Assembly: GCA_021831785.1 (NCBI GenBank)
Contig: JAKBMB010000028.1
Location: 1-64,000 of the forward strand
Direction of reading: 5' to 3'
Source: Deltaproteobacteria bacterium
GTDB lineage: Bacteria; Desulfobacterota; Binatia; Binatales; Binataceae
Length of the DNA: 64,000 bases
In this document: positions 57,742 to 64,000 of the stretch, piece after piece
Layout of the letters: each line of letters starts with the position of its first letter
Numbering within the stretch: position 1 is the stretch's first letter
The notes under the pieces: model-generated
The model's database searches: none
What the model was told of the DNA's origin: nothing
The model's input: only the letters and a program-made list of their open reading frames with translations
Position numbers and translations under genes: made by a program

Positions 57742-58494
57742 ATGATTCGCGCCATGATCTTCGACCTTGACGGCACGCTGGTTGACACCGAGCCGCTGCA
57801 TTTTGCGGCCTTCAATCGGGCCTTGGCGCCGCTCGGCATCGTGATTTCACGCGCGGACTACTATGCGCGGCTGATCGGCTATGACGACCGCGGATGCTTC
57901 GAGATCGTGCTGACGGAACGGCGCGGCAGGCCAAGCGCGGGCGAAATCAAGGAGCTGATTCGGCGCAAATCAGAGGTCTATCAACAGATAATCGAGGGCG
58001 GCGAACTGCTCTATCCCGGCGCGTTCGAGTTCGTTCGCCGATGCGCCGCGCGGTTTCCGTTAGCGCTAGCCACCGGAACACTCGCTCGTGAAGCCGAGTT
58101 TATCTTGGCCCGAACCGGCCTGCGTGAATCTTTTGTCGCAATCGTCGCGGCCGAACACGTTTTAAGCGGCAAGCCGTCAGCCGCGCCGTTTGTCGCTGCG
58201 CTTGAGCGTCTTAACGCAGCGTTGCGCGCCCGCCCACCCGCCGCATCCCGACTCGCCGCCGAGCTTAGGCTCCCCAGCGCAAGCGAGCCCGCGATCGCTG
58301 CCGGACAATGCCTCGCGATAGAAGACTCCGTGGCCGGCGTCGTCGCAGCGCGAACGGCAGGAATGAAGGTGTTGGCGCTCACCCATACCGCGAGCCGCGC
58401 CGACCTTGCGGATGCGCACCTGGTCTGCGACGGCTTTGCGGCAGTCGAGCTGGAGCAAATCCTGCGCGAATTCGCCGGCGACGCCGAGACCTGA
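57742..58494 (+). CDS. HAD-superfamily hydrolase (beta-phosphoglucomutase-like)
   Basis: A 250-aa phosphatase with the HAD nucleophile DLDGTLVDTEPLHF (Asp8, Asp10), motif II TGT around residue 113, Lys in LSGKPS and the motif IV CLAIEDSVAGVVAARTAGMKVLALTH. A helical cap lies between motifs I and II. An Ala/Arg-rich insert (about 158-185) before motif IV is unusual. Substrate unknown: a phosphoglycolate or sugar phosphate is typical. Confidence 0.88.
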   Translation: MIRAMIFDLDGTLVDTEPLHFAAFNRALAPLGIVISRADYYARLIGYDDRGCFEIVLTERRGRPSAGEIKELIRRKSEVYQQIIEGGELLYPGAFEFVRRCAARFPLALATGTLAREAEFILARTGLRESFVAIVAAEHVLSGKPSAAPFVAALERLNAALRARPPAASRLAAELRLPSASEPAIAAGQCLAIEDSVAGVVAARTAGMKVLALTHTASRADLADAHLVCDGFAAVELEQILREFAGDAET

Positions 58495-58713
58495 CGCGGG
58501 TGACACGCAAGGATGCACCGTCCGTGGGCTTCGTTACGCTCCCAACGGCAAGGGCGTGACGGAAGGTCCTACTTAGGGTTCGTAGCCCCGTTCCGGCGGT
58601 GCCTTCACCATCTTACGCACGAGAGCGCTGCCAAGAACGTCTCGCCCCCCCCTCAGATGCAGGCCGTCTAGACTGCGCCTGTCCCGGGGCGGCAAACTCA
58701 GCGAACCTCGAGG

Positions 58714-59253
58714 CTAGGCCGCGAACCGGTATTCGTCGCGTGCCTGAGCTTCGAGGGGCTCAGCGAAAGCAGGAAGCCTCTGGTAAAACGCCCGCGCAGC
58801 GTTGACCCACAGTGCTACGATTCTCAAAATCCACAGAAGCAGCAAAAGCATCAAGGACCTGTCAGTCACGTAGTGCACTACCGCGTCCAGCGCGCGCATG
58901 TGCGTCTCGCGCAGCCGGCGCCCAACCAATGGCTCAAGTTGATCCAGCCGGCGGAGCCATTGCGGCTCGCTTCTCCTCGGCGTTACCCAATATGCTGAGA
59001 GCCCGCGGAAGAAAGATAATTTCTCGGCAAACAGAATCAGGCTGTTAAGATCATCTCGCAGCTCGCGATAACTGGGATCGTCGAAGGGTATTCCTCCGTC
59101 TGCGGCGAAATCGAACAAATCGTCCCGGATACGAAAAAGGTTCTGTCGCAGATCGTCGAGCAAATAGGCACGGATGCTAAAGTAAAAAAATCCCCAGAGG
59201 AGGAGTAGACCGAAGGACAGGCGTACTAACCGCACTGCTGCTAGAATCTCCAT
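58714..59253 (-). CDS. Unknown membrane protein, partner of the next gene
   Basis: A 179-aa protein with an N-terminal membrane helix (LVRLSFGLLLLWGFFYFSI), a soluble segment (YLLDDLRQNLFRIRDDLFDFAADGGIPFDDPSYRELRDDLNSLILFAEKLSFFRG) and a second helix (SLMLLLLLWILRIVALWV). I associate the RDDLFD-GIPFD-YRELR pattern with a poorly known membrane family. ATG 59253 has GGAGG upstream and begins 4 bp after the stop of the preceding gene. No function known. Confidence 0.65.
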   Translation of the reverse strand: MEILAAVRLVRLSFGLLLLWGFFYFSIRAYLLDDLRQNLFRIRDDLFDFAADGGIPFDDPSYRELRDDLNSLILFAEKLSFFRGLSAYWVTPRRSEPQWLRRLDQLEPLVGRRLRETHMRALDAVVHYVTDRSLMLLLLLWILRIVALWVNAARAFYQRLPAFAEPLEAQARDEYRFAA

Positions 59254-59256
59254 CAC

Positions 59257-59664
59257 TTAAACCTCCGGCGGCGTTTGTCCTCGCGGCGTCAATCCACTTG
59301 TCGTTCGGCCCGGGTCGAGTCGCTGTTCAAGCTCCTGAATCCGAAACGTCAGTCTTTCGGTGACGTTTCTTCGAAGACGTTGCGCCTCAATCCCGAAAAC
59401 CCATCCCAGTAAAGCAAGCGCCCAAGCTATTATCTCATTTGGCCGAACATCTGCAAAGAATCTCAAGGTGAAGCCTGCTAGTGACTGTTTGCCAGCAAGG
59501 TCGTGAACGGTCCTATAGATGCCAAAATAAGCGATTAGCACGCCAACGACACCCGGAACGAGTCGGTCGATGGCTTTCGAGACGGCATCAACCATGCGGA
59601 ACCGAAGCTGATATTGGAGTTCCAGTTTCCGCAGTTCGAGTTGCTTAGCGCCGTCGTTTGCCAC
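59257..59664 (-). CDS. Unknown two-helix membrane protein
   Basis: A 135-aa protein from GTG 59664 (GAGGA six bases upstream; the frame is open to TTG 59700). An N-terminal coiled-coil-like helix (QLELRKLELQYQLRFRMVDAVSKAI) is followed by two membrane helices (VPGVVGVLIAYFGIYRTV and EIIAWALALLGWVFGI) and a charged helix ending in a Pro/Thr-rich tail. Probably acts with the next gene, which starts 4 bp after it. Function unknown. Confidence 0.6.
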   Translation of the reverse strand: MANDGAKQLELRKLELQYQLRFRMVDAVSKAIDRLVPGVVGVLIAYFGIYRTVHDLAGKQSLAGFTLRFFADVRPNEIIAWALALLGWVFGIEAQRLRRNVTERLTFRIQELEQRLDPGRTTSGLTPRGQTPPEV

Positions 59665-59755
59665 GTCAGTCCTCGTAACAGTGCGCGCGCCTCTAGTCAA
59701 TCATGTGATGGCATGGGAATCCTTTCCCGGCGTGTCCGAGCCTCCAGCGAGGCTC

Positions 59756-59784
59756 TTGACGCGCGCGCCGCAAGCCGCTATAAA
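59756..59784 (+). promoter_or_regulatory. leu operon promoter
   Basis: TTGACG (59756-59761), 17 bp, TATAAA (59779-59784): a near-consensus sigma70 promoter. Transcription would start about 59791, twenty bases before the leader peptide ATG at 59811. Confidence 0.75.
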
Positions 59785-59810
59785 CCAGCGTTAGCGTGAG
59801 AACGACGGCG

Positions 59811-59891
59811 ATGTTGAACCCGGCGACCGCACTACTAGCTGGCCTATTGCTACCCGACTCCCGCGCCGGGGGGTTCGCCGTGCACGCTTAA
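59811..59891 (+). CDS. leuL: leu operon leader peptide rich in leucine codons
   Basis: A 26-codon frame, ATG 59811 to TAA 59891. Leu is at positions 2, 8, 9, 12, 13 and 14; four are CTA and two TTG. The dense run is CTA CTA GCT GGC CTA TTG CTA. It is followed by the intrinsic terminator at 59913. Stalling at this run (59832-59852) under leucine shortage leaves CCGGGG (59866-59871) free to pair with CCCCGG (59917-59922) in the terminator 5' arm, allowing readthrough. This is the classical layout of leu operon attenuation. Confidence 0.85.
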   Translation: MLNPATALLAGLLLPDSRAGGFAVHA

Positions 59892-59912
59892 GCGGCATTA
59901 GGTTTCAAGACG

Positions 59913-59957
59913 AGCGCCCCGGACAGCGGAATAAGACTGTCCGGGGCGCTTTCTTTT
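59913..59957 (+). terminator. leu attenuator (intrinsic terminator)
   Basis: A perfect 14-bp stem (AGCGCCCCGGACAG / CTGTCCGGGGCGCT), loop of ten (59927-59936), then TTCTTTTT. It stands between the leader peptide and leuA. Confidence 0.92.
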
Positions 59958-60013
59958 TGGGCCGCCGGCGCGCCGGTTCGACGTGACGAAGGACAAAGTG
60001 GAGGAGCCAAAAG

Positions 60014-61585
60014 ATGACGGTTTCAAATCCTGAAATCAACGGCCATGACGATTACGTGCGAATCTTCGACACCACTCTGCGCGACGGTGAGCAGTCGCCG
60101 GGAGCGACCATGAACGTCGAGGAAAAGGTTGCGATCGCGCGCCAGCTCGAGCTGCTCAACGTGGACGTAATCGAGGCCGGGTTCGCCATCTCTTCGGAGG
60201 GCGATTTCGAAGGCGTACGGCGGGTCGCTCAAGCGGTTGCCAAACCCGTGGTGTTGAGCCTGGCGCGCACCAATCAGGGCGACGTTGAGCGCGCGCTGAA
60301 GGCCGTGGAACAGGCGGCGCGGCCAGGGATTCACATCTTCATCGCCACCTCGGACATCCATCTGAAGTACAAGCTGCAGATGAACCGCGAAGAGGTGCTG
60401 GCTGCGGTTACGCGCGCGGTCTCGTTTGCCAAGCGCCACCTCGACCACATCGAATTTTCGTGCGAAGACGCGTCGCGCAGCGATTGGGCTTATCTGGCAA
60501 CGGTATGCGAAGAGGCGATCCGCAGCGGCGCCAGCGTGATTAACATTCCCGACACCACCGGTCATGCGGTCCCCGAAGAGTACGGGCGGCTGTTTGCCTA
60601 CCTGCGCGAGCGGGCGGGAGGCGCAAGCGGGGTGGTGTGGAGCGCACATTGCCATAACGACCTCGGGCTTGCCGTGGCCAATTCGCTGGCGGCGATTCGC
60701 AATGGAGCGCGCCAGGTCGAATGCACGGTCAACGGCATCGGCGAACGCGCCGGCAACACTTCGATGGAGGAGGTGGTGATGGCGCTGAAGACGCGCAAGG
60801 ACCTCTTCGGCGTCGAATCTAGGGTTAACACCCGGCAAATTTACGCTGCCTCGCGCTTGCTCTCGCAGATAATCGGCCAAGCCGTGCCGGCGAACAAGCC
60901 GATCGTTGGCGACAACGCCTTTGCCCACGAAGCCGGCATCCATCAGGACGGCGTCCTCAAACACAAGCTCACCTACGAAATAATGAAGCCCGAAGACATC
61001 GGCATCCCGTCCAACAAGCTCGTGCTCGGCAAACATTCGGGCCGCCACGCATTGGTCGAACGCCTGAAGGAGTTGGGCGTGGAGCCGACCCACCTGGACC
61101 TCAATAGCGTGTTCGCCGAGTTCAAGGCGCTGTGCGACAAGAAAAAGGTCGTCTATGACGATGACCTGCTTGCCCTGGTTACCGAAGAGGCCAGGCACGC
61201 GGGCGAACATTACGCGCTGGCGGCGCTCGAGGTAGCCTCGTCCAGCAAGTCCACTCCCGCCGCCACCGTAACGCTTAATGTCGGCGGACAGGAGCGCACG
61301 GCGAGCTCCACTGGCGACGGCATGGTGGATGCGTGCTATAAGGCGATTTGCAAGGCAGCCGCCGCCAACGTGACGCTAAATCGTTACACGGTTAAGTCGA
61401 TCACCCGCGGCACTGACGCCCTCGGTGAGGTCAACTGCCTGGTCGTCAACGACGGGATGACGGTCGCCGGACAGGGCGCCCATAGCGATATCGTGATGGC
61501 AAGCGCGCTGGCCTTTGTCAACGCGCTGAACCGCTTAGAATTGCGCCGGCACGCCACCGGTCAACGGCCCACCGGCGGGCCGTAA
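60014..61585 (+). CDS. leuA: 2-isopropylmalate synthase
   Basis: First committed step of leucine synthesis: acetyl-CoA plus 2-ketoisovalerate. The 523-aa protein has [60 protein letters not shown], and the regulatory C-terminal domain (residues about 390-510) with [23 protein letters not shown] precedes ATG 60014. Controlled by the attenuator upstream. Confidence 0.97.
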   Translation: MTVSNPEINGHDDYVRIFDTTLRDGEQSPGATMNVEEKVAIARQLELLNVDVIEAGFAISSEGDFEGVRRVAQAVAKPVVLSLARTNQGDVERALKAVEQAARPGIHIFIATSDIHLKYKLQMNREEVLAAVTRAVSFAKRHLDHIEFSCEDASRSDWAYLATVCEEAIRSGASVINIPDTTGHAVPEEYGRLFAYLRERAGGASGVVWSAHCHNDLGLAVANSLAAIRNGARQVECTVNGIGERAGNTSMEEVVMALKTRKDLFGVESRVNTRQIYAASRLLSQIIGQAVPANKPIVGDNAFAHEAGIHQDGVLKHKLTYEIMKPEDIGIPSNKLVLGKHSGRHALVERLKELGVEPTHLDLNSVFAEFKALCDKKKVVYDDDLLALVTEEARHAGEHYALAALEVASSSKSTPAATVTLNVGGQERTASSTGDGMVDACYKAICKAAAANVTLNRYTVKSITRGTDALGEVNCLVVNDGMTVAGQGAHSDIVMASALAFVNALNRLELRRHATGQRPTGGP

Positions 61586-62049
61586 CGTATCGCGGTCGTT
61601 TGCTCGGCCGTAAAGCATCACGCGCGTTTGCTCAAAGGCCGTCGCGCTGAATTCGACCTCGGCGCGGCACAACCGATCGGGCTCTACTGAGGGGTTTAAG
61701 CCTGCTCTCAATGCCATTTGGTGTTGCACGACGGCCGGCCTAAGTGCTAGTGCTACGCGACGAAAGTGAACGCCGGCCATTTCGGTGCAAAAGTGCCTAA
61801 TTTCGTTGGCGTTTTTGGTAACGCAATAGCATCGCTTTTCGGTTCCACGAGGCGGCCGTCAGGACCCGGGCGCGTCCGGCCCACCCGCTAGCGCGATGGG
61901 CACGGAGTCCGTTCGCGGCAGCATCAGCAACAATGTTAGGGCTTATCGGACCATCGAGGCGCGGCGCGCGCCGCGCAAAGCCGAGTCGGTCGCAAAGCGG
62001 GGCGAATTTCATTATGTCCGCAAGGGGCGCGGGCGGTTAGCGCAAAGAG
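61586..62049. other. Intergenic gap between leuA and leuB
   Basis: 464 bp without a gene I can support. In many leu operons leuC and leuD lie near; here neither is in the window between leuA and leuB. No promoter or terminator stands out. Confidence 0.4.
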
Positions 62050-63159
62050 ATGACCTACAAAGTTCTGGTTCTTAAGGGTGACGGAATCGGGCCCGAGGTT
62101 ATAGGCGAGGCCGTGCAGGTGCTCAAGGTAGTCGCGCGGCGAGCGGCGGTTGACTTCGCCTTTGAAGAGGCAGTGGTGGGCGGTGCAGCGATCGATGCCT
62201 ACGGTGTTCCGATGCGCGCCGAGACGCTCAAACTGGCGAGCGAATGCGATGCGGTCCTGTTCGGCGCCGTCGGCGGCCCGAAGTGGGACAACCCGAATGC
62301 CAGCCATAGACCGGAGCAGGCGCTGCTGACGCTGCGCAAGGAACTGGGTCTTTACGCCAATCTCCGGCCGGTCAAAACCGTGAAGGAGTTGCTCAACACC
62401 TCTCCCTTGCGCCCCGAAATAGTCTCAGGGGTTGACCTGGTCGTGTTGCGCGAACTCACCGGCGGGCTTTACTACGGCCAGCCAAGCGAAAAACGCCAGG
62501 GGCGCGAGGGACGCGAGGCGGTGGACACGTGCTTCTATACCGAAGCCGAGGTCGCCCGCGCGGTGCGCTTCGGCTTCGAGCTCGCGCGCAGGCGACGCAA
62601 GCACCTGACGCTGGTGGACAAGGCCAACGTGCTCTCCACATCGCGTCTCTGGCGCGAGGTTGCAACCGAGATCGCCGCAGAGAACAAGGACGTGGCCTTC
62701 CAAGCCGTTCTGGTCGACGCCATGGCGATGTATCTTTTGCGCCGGCCCAGGGACTTCGACGTAATCGTCACCGAAAACATGTTCGGCGACATCCTGACTG
62801 ACGAGGCCTCGATGCTGGCGGGCTCGATGGGTCTGCTGCCGTCGGCGTCGGTGGGCAGCGAAATGAACAGCGTTGGCGGCCACATCGGCCTGTACGAGCC
62901 GATTCATGGCACCGCGCCGGACATCGTTGGACGCGACCGCGCAAATCCAATCGCGGCGATCCTGTCCGCGGCAATGATGCTGGACCTTTCATTCGGCATG
63001 CGCGCCGAGGCCGACTGGATAAACGACGCGGTCGCGGCCGTGTTGCGCGAGGGCTACCGCACCCCGGACCTCGCCGCGCCCGGGACCAAAATGGCCGGAT
63101 GCAAGGCGATGGGCCGCCTGGTGCGCGAGCGGCTGGAGAGCATGGAGCGGGACAGTTAA
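62050..63159 (+). CDS. leuB: 3-isopropylmalate dehydrogenase
   Basis: Oxidises 3-isopropylmalate with NAD+ and decarboxylates it. The 369-aa protein has VLKGDGIGPEVIGEAVQVL, GAVGGPKWDN, RELTGGLYYGQP, DKANVLSTSRLWREV, and VTENMFGDILTDEASMLAGSMGLLPSAS. ATG 62050. Confidence 0.97.
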   Translation: MTYKVLVLKGDGIGPEVIGEAVQVLKVVARRAAVDFAFEEAVVGGAAIDAYGVPMRAETLKLASECDAVLFGAVGGPKWDNPNASHRPEQALLTLRKELGLYANLRPVKTVKELLNTSPLRPEIVSGVDLVVLRELTGGLYYGQPSEKRQGREGREAVDTCFYTEAEVARAVRFGFELARRRRKHLTLVDKANVLSTSRLWREVATEIAAENKDVAFQAVLVDAMAMYLLRRPRDFDVIVTENMFGDILTDEASMLAGSMGLLPSASVGSEMNSVGGHIGLYEPIHGTAPDIVGRDRANPIAAILSAAMMLDLSFGMRAEADWINDAVAAVLREGYRTPDLAAPGTKMAGCKAMGRLVRERLESMERDS

Positions 63160-63307
63160 ACATGCGTCACCGCGCTCGCCGCTCGCTAAACCCGCGTCCG
63201 CCGGAAATAAGCAGCGAGGCAGCAGCCTTGACGACGACAGGCAGCGCCGCTGACGAATCGCGCGACGGCGCGCCGGGCCACAAGCCGAGCGCAGGGCGGC
63301 AGGCCTG

Positions 63308-64000
63308 ATGGCGACTAATCGGCCGCAAGGTCCGCGGGTGGCCGTGGTCGGCGCAAGCGGCGCCGTCGGAAGCCAGCTGGTCGAGCTTATTTTCGAGCGC
63401 GGCCTAAACTTTGGCTCGCTCGGATTGTTCGCTTCGTCGGCCAACGACGCGCCAAACGTCGAAAGCGCGGGCCAAGAGCAGCGCGTAGAGCACTTGGAAG
63501 ATTTCCAAGCGCTGGCCGAGTTCGATCTTGCTTTCCTGGCCGTGCCCGCACAAGTTGCCTTGGAGATTGCCGCCGCGCGCCTGGGCTCGATGCTTATCGA
63601 CATAAGCGGCGCTTGTGAAGATCACCCTGGGGCCGCCCTCGTCGCCCCGGGCTTCACGCCGCGCCAGCGCCTGCTTGAGTTGCAGGCAAGGGGGGCCGTC
63701 TTTGTCACTCCCCATCCGGTTGCGTTGGTGACGGCAACGATTTTGCGCGCCCTCGGGGTCGAGAGCGGATTGGTTAGCGCGGTTGCGATGCTCGGCGCGA
63801 GCTCGCTCGGCAAGCACCGCGCGCGTCAGGCCATCATCCAGTCCGCGGCGGCGCTAAACGGCGAGCTCGACCTCGCTGACGGCGAAACGCAACTGGCCTT
63901 CAACCTATGCTTAAGCCCCGACCGCGATCGTTTGGCGCGCACTGTCTCGCGCCAGGTTGCGGGACTTGTCGGTCGAGCGCCCGAGTTGGCGCTTCAATCC
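63308..64000 (+). CDS. Aspartate-semialdehyde dehydrogenase-like protein without catalytic Cys, partial
   Basis: The gene runs off the window end (at least 231 codons). The N-terminus RVAVVGASGAVGSQLVELIFERG is the Asd-type NADP-binding fold. In Asd the nucleophilic cysteine lies in a GNPNC-type motif; the equivalent segment here reads VFVTPHPVALVTATIL, with no cysteine. The next conserved part reads MLGASSLGKHRARQAIIQSAAAL. This resembles the E. coli Usg class of Asd paralogues lacking activity. It follows leuB by 148 bp. Function unknown; a second, true asd may be elsewhere. Confidence 0.8.
   Translation, partial: MATNRPQGPRVAVVGASGAVGSQLVELIFERGLNFGSLGLFASSANDAPNVESAGQEQRVEHLEDFQALAEFDLAFLAVPAQVALEIAAARLGSMLIDISGACEDHPGAALVAPGFTPRQRLLELQARGAVFVTPHPVALVTATILRALGVESGLVSAVAMLGASSLGKHRARQAIIQSAAALNGELDLADGETQLAFNLCLSPDRDRLARTVSRQVAGLVGRAPELALQS

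Noticed and set aside
60023-61210. Long antisense frame inside leuA
   Set aside because: It mirrors leuA codon bias in a GC-rich gene; the leuA protein is unmistakable on the other strand.

Overview
The window is a GC-rich stretch of chromosome from a Gram-negative (diderm) bacterium. It carries LptD, LptF and LptG, SecA, a proton-translocating transhydrogenase and an ISC-type iron-sulfur system. A glycosyltransferase / unknown protein / SPL-family radical SAM cluster and the trpEGDCFBA-accD-folC order recall deltaproteobacterial and Binatota-like genomes. That placement is an inference from gene content and style; no rRNA or tRNA gene was found to anchor it. Most of the window is housekeeping chromosome, with three patches of accessory or unknown genes.

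Layout: 1-430 holds a four-copy 41-bp GC-rich tandem repeat and other intergenic repeats with relatives near 44.1 and 50.2 kb. 519-1819 is a membrane-protein gene broken by frameshifts. 2013-7083 is an isc operon (iscS-iscU-iscA-hscB-hscA-iscX) behind a sigma70-like promoter overlapped by a perfect inverted repeat, with no iscR nearby. 7325-10798 is an accessory island: two paralogous 166-aa proteins at its ends, a HELGH metallopeptidase-like gene with an unknown partner, and an overlapping pair ending in a DUF2335-like membrane protein. 11706-14579 is pntAA-pntAB-pntB. 14626-17943 has two 401-aa MFS paralogues around a small membrane gene. 18195-19999 is an ABC-2 exporter.

20416-32468 is one long minus-strand biosynthetic block: trp leader, trpE-G-D-C-F-B-A, accD, folC, lptD. 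32590-36508 is secA-argJ. 36870-42227 has murI, the SPL-like cluster, engB and a lipoprotein. 42751-47563 has a PEBP protein, an excisionase-like HTH gene with a palindromic upstream site, pyrF, cinA and a cytidylate-kinase-like/BON fusion. 48100-50027 is a deoxyhypusine-synthase-like gene overlapping a CysQ/IMPase gene. 50413-56779 has asnB, a GT83-like glycosyltransferase, lptG and lptF. 56815-58494 has rlmB and a HAD hydrolase. 58714-59664 has two unknown membrane proteins. 59756-63159 is leuA and leuB behind a leucine-rich leader and attenuator. The window ends inside an Asd-like gene that lacks the usual catalytic cysteine.

The most rewarding non-coding finds are two complete transcription-attenuation leaders. 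The trp leader peptide has Trp codons at 12 and 14. The leu leader peptide has a cluster of Leu codons, four of them CTA. Each is followed by a terminator hairpin and a segment able to compete with it. The protein-level oddities are an HscB with an N-terminal four-cysteine module, an SPL-family protein without the expected hydrogen-donor cysteine, a kinase-BON fusion, a bacterial deoxyhypusine-synthase homologue, and the Cys-less Asd paralogue.
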